A stretch of DNA of 64,000 bases from Arctopsyche grandis (Eukaryota > Arthropoda > Insecta > Trichoptera > Hydropsychidae): NCBI RefSeq assembly GCF_051622035.1, contig NC_135360.1, positions 10,654,001 to 10,718,000 of the forward strand. The letters run 5' to 3'. The notes beneath the pieces were generated by a model that ran no database searches, had not been told where the DNA came from, and worked only from the letters and a program-made list of their open reading frames with translations. The translations under genes were made by a program, and so were the position numbers. Of this stretch, positions 1 to 12,845 are shown in pieces; position 1 is the first letter of the stretch; each line of letters begins with the position of its first letter.

Positions 1-2384
1 ATAAAATAGCAATGTGTAGCTTGATTTATTTACAATAAAAACAACGCATTGTCCATTCTGGCTCAGAACGGAAAACAAAAACATTAACCTATTCAACGTG
101 AATGTGATAAGAACAATAAACGTACTCAAGTTAAAATTTATGCTTGTAATTCAATACAAATAAGATCCCAGCAAAACGTGCTCTCAAACAACGATGGTCT
201 AATATGGACTGCCTTCTATTAAATCAAGCAACATCATCAACGACTACGTGCATCTCTTAAATAATACAGGCACACCTCCGGAAACAATGAACAGAAACGA
301 AACGAGGCCCAAAAGTGTCACTTCCTGTTGACCGATAGAGATCTACCTACCATTTCACCCATCACATAACGACGATGATGAGCTACACGAGAACAATTTA
401 ATCAACGAGCTTAAAAAAAATCCTTTGGTGGGGCATTTACAGTTACAAATGCACCCACGAAATCAGTCATAATTATATGCAAAACTTATTAAAAAAACAA
501 AACAAGGTGAACGCACTTGCTGCGGAACGGTGCAGTGACTGAAAAAGTGCGTCAATTTATTCGAAACTTCACCACGAAGAGGTCAAGGCATTTCAAGACC
601 TCGAGCTTCAATTACTTTAAAACCTTCGAGAGCTTGGACGGTGACGTCATGTCAAAAAGTGACGTCATCCGAATTGCAAGAGCGCATTTGCATAGAAGAG
701 GGCACGCAAGCAACTGATCCAAGTCCTGACCGAAACAAACTGTCGTGTTTCTGGTTTTTTTTCTTTAGTCATCATTGAATACGACTGGTATTGTTCTGGG
801 ATCAATTCGACACGCGAAACTTGACACAAGCATAACCGGTCTGCGAGTACAAATTCGATGTTTGGAAGTCGAAGGAGAAACTCGGTTGTAAAAAACTTAC
901 ACGTTGCATTGACATTGGTGAGGTTAAAAAACAGCCATCTACTTTGCGTCTCTTTCTGCAACCCAAAATCAAACAAGTTCGAGAGAGACAGATAGATAAC
1001 TTTTTGCGCAAAGCGTTTCGAAGACGCTTCCATACATTAGCTACGATATGCGTTCCTCGTATACCAAAATATGAATAATTCCAAAGGCGATCTCGCAAAT
1101 TCTTTAAGAAGAACAGTCTTCATAGCTTCTTCTCATTCCATTTGTTTCGAACAACGAAGAAAATTTATACGAGGTCAGTATTACAGGGTTAACACGAACG
1201 CCAGTAGAAATTATGCAAGTTGAATCCAACCTTGGAGCACTGACCGTTCTTTGTACGCATATACTGCGGTGTAAACATGGTTTAATTTAGGAATAATTCA
1301 CAACGGTATAATTATGTTGGCATTGATCTGTAAAATAATAAGATGATATTAGCACATTCGCTCTGCGCGAGCTTCATAGCGCGAAAGTGAAACTCGTTCA
1401 ATTGGTACCAAAGTAGTCTCACTCTTACGTAAAAAAAAACCACAGCCAATTCGACTGATAAGCAAATACGGAATTTACCACATAAGTTCAAATGTGACGA
1501 AAATAAGTGTAAACTAAAAACCCGTTATTAGAGTTTTAAGCGAGTTGATGCAGGTCATATATCCAATATTTAGATCGGCACTGTACATATGAAGGAAATT
1601 TTTTTCGGACACGCAAGAGTGGTAAAAGTGATAAATGTTAACTGTATCCATAAAGATAAAGAAGACTAAAACACCATAAACTTCAATATTATAAATGCAT
1701 GTCGTAAAATATTCAATTCGCACACAATCTAGCAAAATTTTATCACCCAATAAAGAATTACATGTGTATGTACACATGTCTTTTGAAACTTCAATAGAGC
1801 AAATAAAATCCAAACCTTTAAATCGAGATAAATATATTCTACATTTAATACCACTTAAGCCTCTATTATGCATTTATAACTCTAGAATCGAAAGTGATGA
1901 CACATTTTTCTAAGTCTGTTCGAGAGTCTAAGATCAGGCCTGCAATTGGGACGCCCTCGAACAAATCAAAAGAGTACATGTTTCACATCAGAACGCATCC
2001 CTACACACAAAATAAAACAACACTGCAAAATAGATCAAATCCAATAAGCTGGGCAATCAAACATTTGTTTGCACAGGGTTTATACCCACCTACATACATG
2101 GTTACTACTGAATTGTACGTAATTCCCATATAGACAATTTTTCGTTTCAGATAAACTAAAGCTTAGGGTGTAGCCAGTCGACTATAATTAAATATTATAC
2201 TGACTTTATCAATCAAATTAATACAAATACAAATAGATAGAGGAGGTTGTTGCACCGACAGGTGATAATCAGGTCGTAAAACTTTGCACAAAATCAACAC
2301 GCATACATTATTTATCGTGCATGCAAATAAGATCGATTGATCAGACTAGCGAGCCAAGTTGTGAATCATACCAAATATATATGA
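1..2384. other. Gene-poor AT-rich sequence
   Basis: I see no supported exon, RNA gene or transposon terminus here. The short open frames (for example at 517-717 and 665-1098) overlap each other on both strands, match no family I recognise and lack convincing splice contexts. If the gene starting at 12195 on the minus strand extends this far, this may be its intron or lie beyond it. Confidence 0.5.
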
Positions 2385-2775
2385 ACATCCACTACTGGAT
2401 GAGGGCCTCTCCAACATGCTTCCATTCGTCTTTATTTCACGCAGCTCCCATCCATCGCAACCCCACACATTTTCCTTTGGGCCTTCCTTTCACGCTTTTA
2501 CATTCTTTTGGGTACAATTCCAGCACTTCCTTTCATTGTTCTAGCTACGTGACCCGCCCATTGCCATTTCTTCACTTTTTTCGCCATGTCCACTACCATT
2601 GTCACACTTCTCACCCATATATTCCGTTTTCTACCTCTTCTCAGTATGCCGAGCATACAGCGTTCCATACTTTTTAAGTGCATTGGACTGTATAGCATTT
2701 TGGCGTTCAATATTAAAGTTTCACATCCATACAACATCACTGAAAAAATACATTGATCAAAGATCTTTTTTTTGG
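2385..2775 (-). mobile_element. RTE-like non-LTR retrotransposon, C-terminal fragment
   Basis: The minus strand carries broken reading frames of the 3' end of a LINE reverse transcriptase ORF. Visible motifs are LYGCET, the stretch LKSMERCMLGILRR and WAGHVAR, followed (2385-2500) by remnants of the C-terminal WM-containing tail. This set is typical of the endonuclease/reverse-transcriptase ORFs of RTE-type elements common in insects. Frameshifts and stops show it is dead. Related fragments lie at 19.56-20.40 kb, 46.87-47.27 kb and 58.25-58.31 kb. Confidence 0.8.
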
Positions 2776-2947
2776 GGCAAAGTATTATTTTTTAATTTAA
2801 AAATTGCGTTCATTCACCTCAATGCACTCCATCTTAATTTCATACGTCTATATATGTGGCATTTAATTTTCTAACCTAGAATAATGTACCTATGAATGAT
2901 TAAGTCGGCAGGCATGAGTTGAAGAATGGTTAAGTTGCCATATTGTA

Positions 2948-3479
2948 AAGGTGATTTTTTTTAGAGGTATACAACTTTACAATGAAATAAAACACATCAA
3001 AATCGGGGTAATGACAATAGATTTCGCTTTACTGGAAGATAATGTTATGTAATTGGTGTATAAATAAAATATCGGGCATATGGGAGCCGCGGCTGGTTCG
3101 AATAAAGCGCAATCTGGAAGTCAAGTATATCGGCAATAATGCGGCGTAGGTTACCAAGTCGTCTATCGTCTCTGGTTTATCGGCGTAGATTAGCGACTTC
3201 ACATATATCCACACAGAAAAGAATTCAAAGGTGTTAAATCACACGATCTTGGAGGCCAATCACGACCGTGAAATTGACGTAGCGCACGGTAAAATTCGCA
3301 AACTTGACCACGATTTTCGAAATAAATTTGCACAATTTGCAAACGTTGTTCTGGCTTAAGTATATTTATGGTGAAATTACAAACCAAACTGAGCACAAAT
3401 CAGCTGTCAGCTTTTAAATTGGTCGTCGCTGGAAAAAGTGATGCCAATTCGAAAAACAAACCTTTGAAAAAGCAACCTT
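2948..3479 (-). mobile_element. Internally deleted mariner-family transposon
   Basis: A 532-bp element on the minus strand. Its start encodes an N-terminal helix-turn-helix stretch of a mariner transposase (LKPEQRLQIVQIYFEN, about 3310-3360). This runs directly into the C-terminal catalytic part (DWPPRSCDLTPL, then YVKSLIYADKPETIDDL and RTSRGSHMP, 3070-3265), so most of the middle of the transposase is missing. There is also a frameshift near 3200. The ends form imperfect inverted repeats (AAAGGTGATTTTTTTTAGAG at the left; AAAGGTTGCTTTTTCAAAGG on the other strand at the right) and are flanked by TA (2946-2947 and 3480-3481), the mariner target duplication. It is non-autonomous. Confidence 0.82.
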
Positions 3480-3481
3480 TA

Positions 3482-6400
3482 TATGTAACGCGGCGAACCA
3501 CAATTCATTGTGGCGCTCCGTGAAATAAGCAATGTTGTAAGCCGCCCGAGTCTAATTTTACTCTACCGCCTGTTTCTCCTGATAACCAAATTCTATACAT
3601 TTGAACAAGTACAGTAGCTAAACGAAAAAACTATCTCAATGCACAATAGATTTGAACTTCCGACCTCTGCAATGATGTTTTGATTTCCTACAGCAATTGC
3701 TCGCTGAGTCATCTCGTCCGTGGTAACTATCATTATTACGAAATTTACGAGCTGGTTAATTACATCAAGAAATTTAAGCACTTGATTTAGCGCGTGATGT
3801 TAACGCGCGCCGAATCGCATCGCCGGAGATAACGTGTTAATAATAAAACGTCGATAAGAACAAGAGAGCGAGACTCGTTTAGAGACGATTAGATCTAATT
3901 AAGTGCAACTTTCCGCCGTCTCATAAACATGTGATATCTTCAGGATGAACAAACAGACTATGTATGAGTTATGGTTTATCGGAGTCATAATCATATCGAG
4001 GCATAAATAGCTTTATGTGTGAACAAACGCAATAATTGCGATCGTTCAATTGATACACATTCGTAATTCATGATGTCATATGCTCGTATAGGAAAATTAG
4101 ATACATTCAAGATGAGTAGGATACATAGATATGTAGTTTACTTCAGCGTTCATCATATGTAATTGTCATATTGTTGTGGGTGCGTAGACCTTTTGACCAC
4201 ACAACCAGTGTAGGTTGGATCTTAGAATTCAAAACTCAAGCTCCAATAATTTTCTCACATAAATGGAACTGAGGTAAAAATGGTTCCGTGAACAAACGAT
4301 TACGGTCAAAACGCTCACCTACAAAATGTTCATACGTTCAAATACAAAACCAAAAACTTTCAAGAATTCAATGAAACTTTCTTCATATATAATATAATAT
4401 ATTTTTACAGATTAATAAACATATGTAAGTATTTTTGGAAAGCTTTCATAGTTTTTCTTTAAAAGCACTAAAGTGATATAACGATTTTCTAAAATTCTCA
4501 TGTCAAATATTATAAAATTTTTCAATCTGTTTATTCTAATTTTTTTCATAGCTGAAAATAACGGTTATGAAGACTTCTGATAGTAGTCCTTTTTTTAATA
4601 GCTTTTTATTAGCTCAGTGGAATTCCTGTCGTTAAAAAATTGTGATCTGATTTTGAACTACTTCCACTCTCTAGGTTGCTTTGACATCTTACCGATATAC
4701 GAGGGGGTTAGCTAACATTTAAGTACTCTAATTTCTCTGACATGAAATTAGAGGAGTATCAACGAAGTCATTAAAATTTTCATCGGAATCTTTTCGGATC
4801 GAAGCGATGACAGCTATCCATAAACCTCTACCTACCGCGCCTTTGCAACTCATTAAGACAGTGGTAAAGCTACTTTTTTAACTCTCACCTCACATAAATT
4901 TAACAACATTTAACACGAGCTCTCTCAAGACGAAATGAACTGCAAACGATAATCGAATCCATCAACTAGAGTGGTCATCGTAACTGAAGTACTGTTAAAA
5001 CATTTACGATTACCGAAAGAGAATGTATGTCCATCACTGAAGACATCCTACATAGAATCAGTTGACTGGTCCACAATGCATTAGTCCTATCAGTGGAGAG
5101 GTCATCATACCGAACGGCGAGACCGTCGTCCAGGGTATTGATCCCGACTGTCGTCGTCGTCGTGCCGTCGAATTGTTAAATCTTCAGTCACCTCTTCTTT
5201 TTTTCTTCTAAGAGATTTGATTCAAAATTGGATCTAGACCAGACCGAGCTGTGCGAAAGTGGATTAATCTGAACTTGCGGATTCACACAAATCTGCGACG
5301 ATCATGCTACGGTGAACCAGAACAATATTATACGTGCGATCAACGGTCAAAACAAAAGACCATTGTGATCACATTAGCTGGGTCGATCGTGTGAATGCTC
5401 CCGACATACAAATCCATTTCGAAAATTTCACCGATAACAATAATTAACAAGTCTTCTTAAGAGTTAAGAGCATCGTACGTACATAGAAGGTCACTGGTAC
5501 ACAGGCATAACTTCAAGAGCAGCATCGTTTATCTTTGACGACTATCTGAAGTGAAGGCCCCCAACTAAACGTTTCGTTTTGGGTACATAAATCAAGATAC
5601 AATCCCGAAAATAATGATTGGAGTAGAAAAAATACCACACACAAGGTTAGAAATGTTATAATAGTAAATTAATTTAACATTGAGCATAGTTATCTAAACT
5701 TCTGAAATGAAAACTGGCTATTTATAGATTATATCTGCAAAAAAACTAATAAAAACCTTGTAAAAAAAGGACGATTCGGCATCATCGCTTATATCAGTGC
5801 GTTTACAGGATGTAAGCAGAAACGTGTCGAAAAAAAAATGAGCCTAACTGATTGTTGCACTTTCGAGGTTTATCAGTTAGTCAGACGAGGATAAACATCC
5901 TGACCAATATGAACATAAATGACATATATTAGTACAAAGTGACTAATTGCCGGTTTTGAAGCATGACCGTATTATCAAGTCGTCAAACAATTTTGCTAGA
6001 CATTGAAGAAGGAGATCTTTGTACAGCACGAAAAGGTGAACTGTTTCAGAAGCGAGGTTGGTTCGTTGCCCCGATTTTGTCAGTGAAAGCATTCTAGTCT
6101 TCACTGAACGTGCACTTCAATCGGCGCAGAAACAGTTTTGTATTTTCAACACTTCGTAAAGATGTGAACTTGTGGTGCCTTTTGAGTGCTCCCAGCAGAC
6201 TTCTAAAACAAACAAACCCTGGACCACCACTTGTGGTTATACACAATACTTCGTACCGATTCTGAACCCTTACGCGATATACATAAAAGTAAGACACACC
6301 AAACTTGTAACATAAACAAACCAGATCAAAACTTCTGGGTTATAGTGAGCACTTAAAATATGTAAACCTACCACGCCCATAGACAATCCATTATACTTGA

Positions 6401-7740
6401 ACGTATATGTATAAGCACGTGCTATTTTAAAGTTTAATATGAGAGAAAGGAAAGGCGTATATCGAATTTCCAATACGGCACGAGGGCTTTATACCCAAAG
6501 GTGAGGAATAAATAGACTGTACGAAACTAATATCATATCTTCTTTTAGGTGGATGAAAAACGATATAGATCAATATGTTTTGCTAAAATACTAACATAAG
6601 TCCTACTATTCCAAAAAAGTCTAGCATTGCGCAATTAGTTAGGTAGGATAAGTGACCACCCAAGATGCAAACGTGCCAGAAAGTGATGGTCTTGCTCATC
6701 AACATCAACGACCTATTAGTAAAACCAGCGTTTCTAATATGTTCCAGGAAATGGACGTGAGAGAAAGGACTCTACGGTGGGTCAAGGTACCAATGGTGAA
6801 ATTCTATCCGATATTGCGCAACTAACTTTTGTACCCAGGTCACACACGAGCCTTATCCAAGGAGAAAGTTGTTCAGTTGTTAAACATGCGGGAGCACGCG
6901 TGCACACACACAGACACACCAGGAATGCACTATGATAACAGAATCATACCAGCAGTTACAAAAAGGAAGAAAAAAACGCGTGACACACCCACAGCCGACG
7001 AATTAATTTGCAACCACAACAATGGTGGGTGGTGGGCAACATTTCCCCCTTCGGAAGAAGAAGCGACCCAGAATCCGCATTCTTCCCTCGTCACGTGCTG
7101 GTAGGAAGTTCGCGTGGGAAATCATCTGATAAAGATCGCGCGAGCCTTTGGTGAGATTCACCAGTTTTATGTGAACCGAGCATGCTAATTAACACCACAC
7201 GGTGAAGACTAAGAACGATGAAGCACCACGTGAGATGGCGAACGGCACGCGAAACATCATCGACCAGGTGACATGCGAGAACGAGCCGTAAAATTGAAGA
7301 TATCAATTAATCCGTAACGCCACTTGAGCGCCAGAAAGCAGATTAGGAAAAGCAAATTCTTCTATTTTTCCGTTTTGGAATTTGAACTATAGCACTCGAG
7401 ATTATTCTTTGTGAGCTCGAATAGGAAATTTTTAAAAGCCTCATATAAAATGTTATTAAATAACATGGACGTGACGTCATTACTCACGGTCATTACCCAC
7501 CTTCAAGTGACCCAGTAATGACTGCGTCATGCGTCAATCATGTCTGCTTCTACCTCAAAAATACACTAGTAAAAAATCTTTCAAGACAAAAACTAAGGAA
7601 TATTTCCAACATCTGTCCAAATTCAAAACACTTCTAATGCTGCAACAGTATAAATTTAATTTGTGCCAATAAGGGATTGCCCCTAAGGCGATATCTCAGG
7701 CAAACTTGTACATATGTACTACATATAAATATGTAATATT
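3482..7740. other. Non-coding interval, no feature recognised
   Basis: There is no exon or recognisable transposon protein on either strand. Mildly GC-richer patches occur around 5100-5170 (with a short GTC trinucleotide run) and 7000-7300, but no reading frame in them has protein-like composition or a family match. They could be regulatory sequence or old repeats. Confidence 0.4.
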
Positions 7741-7744
7741 ACTA

Positions 7745-8247
7745 TAAACTAGTGGTTATACCCGGCTTCGCTCGGTATATGTAATATAAACCGCTTAAAC
7801 ATGGCTAGTCTAATACTAAACATTAATTTGTTTTTTTTATTCAATTTATTTGAATTAAAAAAAAAAATAATATTCAACGACAGCCAATCAGAAACGAAAG
7901 GTTTTTTTTGTATATAAGGGAATCGGAACTGAAATTGGAACCGGGAATCTGAACTGAAACAGGAATCCGGATTCGGAACTGAAACAGGAATCGGGATCTG
8001 GAATTGAAAAAGAAATAAAGATCCGGAATTGAAAAAGGAATCGGGATTCGCATTGAAACAGGAATCTGGGATCGGAACTGAAAAAAGGAATCCAAATCCA
8101 GAACTGGAAAAAGGAATCGAAATCGAAAACGGAATCGATATCGTCTTCATATAAAATTTCATCTTTTCGATAACGTCACGGATTCTACGAACCAAAACTT
8201 ACATACATACTGAAAACATAGTCTCTTTCAAAATTATATATTAGATT
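7745..8247 (+). repeat. Dispersed repeat with internal ~25-bp minisatellite
   Basis: The element opens with a TATACCCGGCTTCGCTCGGT head, of a type often seen in interspersed insect repeats. At 7918-8125 it contains about eight degenerate tandem units of roughly 25 bp built on GGAATC..GAACTGAAA. It ends in GTCTCTTTCAAAATTATATA plus TTAGAT (8222-8247). The same tail occurs at 59794-59820, and a similar CCCGGC head followed by short GTTCCC-type tandem units lies at 31384-31490. Both long purine-rich reading frames across it are artefacts of the tandem repeat. Confidence 0.65.
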
Positions 8248-8261
8248 TGAAATGAAAAAAT

Positions 8262-8440
8262 AACGGTAGATGGCCAATTTGGTAAGAACCGTTTCAACAA
8301 TGAAATCAGATAAATTGGCATACTCTGATAGGAAACGATCGACTTGGAGTCACATATATCCAGAGTCTGGCTAGCAGCATTGTATCAGGTATCAAACCCA
8401 TCACCTATTAGCTATTGCTATAGCTGGTTCAATCAAGTAC
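8262..8440 (-). repeat. tRNA-derived SINE copy 1
   Basis: On the minus strand this reads as a degraded tRNA-like head with a box-B-like GGGTTTGATACC (about 8389-8400). It is followed by a body (CTGGATATATGTGACTCCAA) and a conserved 3' domain (TATCAGAGTATGCCAATTTA). The same body and 3' domain occur at 43.15-43.35, 57.79-58.05 and 62.40-62.66 kb. Confidence 0.65.
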
Positions 8441-11400
8441 ACAAAGACGAAATTAACTCAAATTATTGCATCTTGAAGAAGCACTGTACCTAGTTTGATC
8501 CCAATATATCGCATTATATACATATTTACATATGTATGTACATCTTCAAAAGCATACTGTTGTCTAACGCGCATACCCAGAAGTAAGCGAGTGAAACGAT
8601 AACACAAACACTGAACTCATATCAGAATTGAATCAACTTTATAACAGGAATTCTGCTTGGAAGTTAAAGAACACTATTCAATCTAGTGGAACTAATAGTC
8701 GTTTACATTAATGCTCTTTTAAACACAGTTGTGCATGGTTGGCTTTACCGATCGGTACAAATCCCCAGGATGAGATATTTATCAATTCAAAAATAACTCC
8801 TCACAGTACTCCAGTTAGTTTCCAATTTGAAAATAATACTATAACAAACAACGAGAACTCTTGTTATAAAGTGACTGACTGTTCAATGTAACAGATTCAT
8901 AGCTGTATTCGTCAACGGCCTGCAGCCCCGATCCGATATTAGGAGTTTAAAAGAGCACATTATATAATATAACAGCAGGTAGCATCATATATTATTAATC
9001 ACAAAAAAAGATAACACGTTCAGGTCAGCTCAAATCGCTCAGCGCACGGTTGAACTAGAGATTAGCGTGCACGTAATCAAGTGAAAATGTAAAGAGATTC
9101 TTTTCAGAATCACAACTAGTCACGGTGAGATGTGAAGAGTGTGGCATGTATTTATTTACATTTTTTGTGGCACATTCTCCATGTATTATTTTTATTATTA
9201 TATGCGGCCAGTTTCTATTAATCCATAGTTGCCGCCTCCATGGATTTCGTCTCCCATCGTTGCCCAACCGTCACCATTACAACAACCATTAGCTGCTCAA
9301 ATAAGTAAGACTTTTTTTTTCCTTCATGATATTCGCATCCATCCACTCCCATCTTACGATATCGTACAGGTATGCGTGTGCGCGGTATTAAATTTATCAC
9401 CTTATCAGAACCGAGAAAAAAATGATGAAACGTATGTACGTATAATAGATAAAAGAAACGGACGACTGAGAGATATAAGATTTCGAGATGATGAATAATA
9501 TTTTTAAAACAATTAACAATTACGAATCCGTTTATGGTGTTAAAACATCTATGAAAATATTCCGCTGACAATTTCGATTGCTTCTGATTAGCAAATTTTT
9601 AAGTGTTTACGCAATTTCTCGCGTTGCTCCATTTGCTGATTGTTCACTCAAAACGATCATTACTGAGTGAATTTTTTCACTCATTAAATATATGTACAAT
9701 GCGTGTTAAACACGCTATTTTTTCAACAGTTAAAATACATCTTCATTACTACATATATTCGAAAATAAGATTTTCTCTATTTTTTAAATCATAAAAAATT
9801 GGAATTCTTTAATTTAAAATAAATTCAATACGCAATTTAATTTGCAATACCCTTTTATATTGAAAATTAAAACAATAATAGTCGAAATTGTACATTTATA
9901 TGCGAATAAAGTCGAAAGACGTGAATTTAAGTCTTTCGCCTACAAATACACTTATCATTGAGATGTTGATACTTCTTCCTGGAGGGAATCTGTTATTATG
10001 AAGGGAAGGATACTCATTACTAATCTTTGCTAATGAGTAATTAGCAGAGATCGGCATTGGAAGGATGCTTTTCAAATAACAATAGACTGCTTCATTAGTG
10101 TTCAAAGCAAGAAAGCAAAAAAGCGTGTTTTTTTAAAGAAATTAACAATAGAGTGCCTTTTTTGTGACCATTGCACCGATGACTAGCCGCTAGCGTTTAC
10201 TTATGAATGCAAAATGCATTTGGGGCGTTTTGACTATTGATAAGTTATCAATTATTTTTGACTATTGATAAGTTTCTAAGATCGATGACAACTTCTTAGA
10301 TGTTATCGATGACAACTTCTTAGAAAACATTTTTTTGCACTTTTACTTTCAGCGCTGTTTTAAACATGTATTGTTATTTGGGATTGTTAAAAAATTCCTT
10401 CGAAAATAAGAAAGTAAAATAATAAGAGTGAAAAGTGGAAAATTTCATTGAATCTGAAAAATAGATGTATAAAATTTTCCCTTATTATTTATGACATTGT
10501 ATTGAATAATATTTCATTCATAAAAGTTCATTTATCATTTCCGTCAAATTGGCCTGCTACAAATGTACACACATCTGGGTGTCGGGTATAAAATCACTTT
10601 AATTAAGTCAGAAAGTGACAAAGTGAGCCGTACAACACGCATATTACTATTAGAATAAAAATGAAAACACTTTCTATGGTAGACCACTATCTAAAATTCA
10701 AATGCTAACGATCCATCATATCGCATTCGTGCGGGTTTTTATGTTCAAACGTACCCAGCGATTGTTGTTAACATAAAAACTTACACACATTACCTTTCAC
10801 ACGTTTGCTCAAATACAAAATCGTATTAATAATTAACATATTAATCGTACAGACGCGAACGGATGTTATAACACATACGGGAATATTAAAAATTCATGTT
10901 AACACTCGGCTTCAATCAACGTTTGTCACATTGTATAAACCCATATTAGGTGAAGATATCCGAACGAGTTCCACACAAGTAATTGACAGCTTGAATTCCT
11001 ATTCTGTAATCAGAAGTGTTGGGAATTGAACGATCAATAAATTAGAAGTTTTAATGCAATTTAAACTCACTTTAAATTTGAATGTCATTATACTAAAGTA
11101 CATATGTAAGTACTTACATAAATAGACTCTCAGGAACACTTCACCTCACCAGATATTTGGTATAGAATTTGTGTTTATAATTAGAGCTGGGATATTGTAA
11201 TTATTGAATATTTTTCCAATCAATTAAATGGTTTAATAAATTTATTTATTTGACATTCAAAATATTTCATTTTGTAATATACTAATACTTGTTTCATTAT
11301 AAAATGTTTTTGTTTTAAAACGCATACTTATACTCATTAAATATTCAATAAAATAATCGATTTGTTTTCTATTTAACTATATTAGCATTACAAGTATATA

Positions 11401-12132
11401 TTAAGTATTGATTTTCTATTTGATTTCAAATATTCTATACACATCAAAGCTTTTTAAGTATTTTAGCAAATTTATTGCACTAATTAGAGTACAGTAAAGC
11501 AATAAAATAAGCAAACGACTAGTGAAAGTACTATTTATTACGTTTATGAGATATTATAAAATATGTATGAATTTTTATGTGGAAAACGATATCTATATAC
11601 ACACACGAAAAGAATGAGAAATTGCTATGTTGTAAATTTTCAATTAATTTACAATATTAATAAAAATAAAATTGGTGCGCATTGCTTAAATTCTATACGG
11701 AAAAAAAATCGATAACGTTAGCTATATTACTTGAAAAAACAGTAATATTTCAATATATATGTAGATGATAATCGGTTCAAATTGAAAAAAAATAGAATTT
11801 AATCAAAGAAAAATATTTAAGATAAGCGGGCTGTGAAGGTTCATTAAACATTGATTGATTCACACATTCATACTATACACCAAATGATACAAAATCATCG
11901 ATGAAAATCAAAATCGATTGAAGTGATATTGGGCAATTTGTGCAGGCGTGAATAATACATTGAAGCAGTAAATTGACACACGTTGAAGTAGGATATGAAA
12001 ATTGCGCGAAAATGTGTGTGTGAAACGTGTTGGAGAGGAGTTGATCGTCAGGGAGCGGGAAGTGGGAACGGAAGCCGGCATCGTGCGAGTTGTGTGGAGT
12101 GTGGATTGTGGAGAGTACGAGTGGGATCTGAC
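8441..12132. other. AT-rich non-coding interval
   Basis: No supported coding exon. The only small-scale structure noticed is a short direct duplication of a GATCGATGACAACTTCTTAG-like unit at about 10280-10324. This interval would be intronic to, or contain later exons of, the minus-strand gene whose first exon is at 12133-12195. I could not identify such an exon. Confidence 0.4.
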
Positions 12133-12195
12133 CTGCGTGAAGGATTCCCTGATCTCGGCGGCTTCGTCGGCCGTCAGAGTGCCGTTTTCGGCCAT
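12133..12195 (-). CDS. First coding exon of an unidentified gene (partial)
   Basis: ATG at 12195 (context GCCATGGTAC on the plus strand, i.e. ATGGC on the minus strand) opens 21 codons, MAENGTLTADEAAEIRESFT plus Q. They end exactly at a CAG|GTCAGA splice donor (12132/12131), in phase 0. The surrounding 12.0-12.4 kb is much GC-richer than its neighbours, as expected for a promoter and first exon. The LT..EAAEI.ESF pattern resembles the first helix of an EF-hand, as at the start of calmodulin-like or plastin/fimbrin proteins, but 21 residues are too few to name a gene. Downstream exons should lie at lower coordinates or off the left edge. Seen: start, donor and composition. Inferred: family. 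Confidence 0.55.
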
Positions 12196-12420
12196 GGTAC
12201 TTTGACAAGCGGCAAGTTCACAAGCGACAAACGCTCTCCCGACACAACACCACTGACGCGACGATTGACTGACTGACGCGACGCACGACTACTCGCTATG
12301 CGAACGATCGCCCCACTGACAGCCTGACAGCACTACCGGCCTGTGGCCACTCCACTGCTTCAACGCCGCCCACTTATTACGCCCTGACGCCGTTTTCTAC
12401 GTCCATGTCCAAATGACAAA
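12196..12420 (-). promoter_or_regulatory. Likely promoter/5' UTR of the 12133-12195 exon
   Basis: A GC- and CpG-richer stretch (many CGACG/ACGCG words) directly upstream of the minus-strand start codon, inside AT-rich surroundings. Repeated GACTGACGCGACG-like words lie at 12250-12290. No clear TATA box was found. Promoter role is inferred from position and composition. Confidence 0.45.
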
Positions 12421-12554
12421 TCAATCTTTTTCCTTATATTTTTAATTGCATAAATTAGAGCGCCGTTTTGTTCAAATCTACTTTAAAGCTAATTAATCAA
12501 TTTAAAAATTAATTCACTATTTTTTGATTAGTATAAACAGAGACGTTCTTAGAT

Positions 12555-12760
12555 TATGTGCTGCCCTTGGGTCTACCTCACGGGACCGAATGTGAAACGC
12601 AAATATCGGAAGGCAAAGATCGAAAATCGAAAGATAAAAAAGGGGTCTCTCCCCCCGTCGTACATACTCACTTAATTTGCACGAGCAGGATACAACAGGA
12701 ACAAGAGGAACAAGCTTCTTCTCCCGTATTCTGCGCGTGCACATTAAACAAGGCTGTATG
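12555..12760 (+). repeat. Partial direct copy of the foldback arm
   Basis: This segment repeats, in direct orientation, the arm of the large palindrome that follows. Shared words are AATGTGAAACGCAAATATCGG, AGGCAAAGATCGAAAATCGA and ACTCACTTAATTTGC, then GAGCAGGATACAACAGGAAC. It looks like a half-element or a diverged tandem copy next to 12846-13161. Confidence 0.7.
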
Positions 12761-12845
12761 ACAAAAAGAGAGATAATTTCACCGCATGCCACTCATATAT
12801 ATTATATATACCGGTCTCCGTGACGAGCCGGAATGTGAAATTACC

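Noticed and set aside
2321-2874. Plus-strand His/Ser/Phe-rich frames at 2.3-2.9 kb
   Set aside because: They are antisense to an RTE-like LINE fragment that explains the sequence on the minus strand.
7749-8195. Ser/Phe/Pro-rich frames of 148 and 73 codons on the minus strand
   Set aside because: They are translations of a ~25-bp tandem repeat and differ by frame only.
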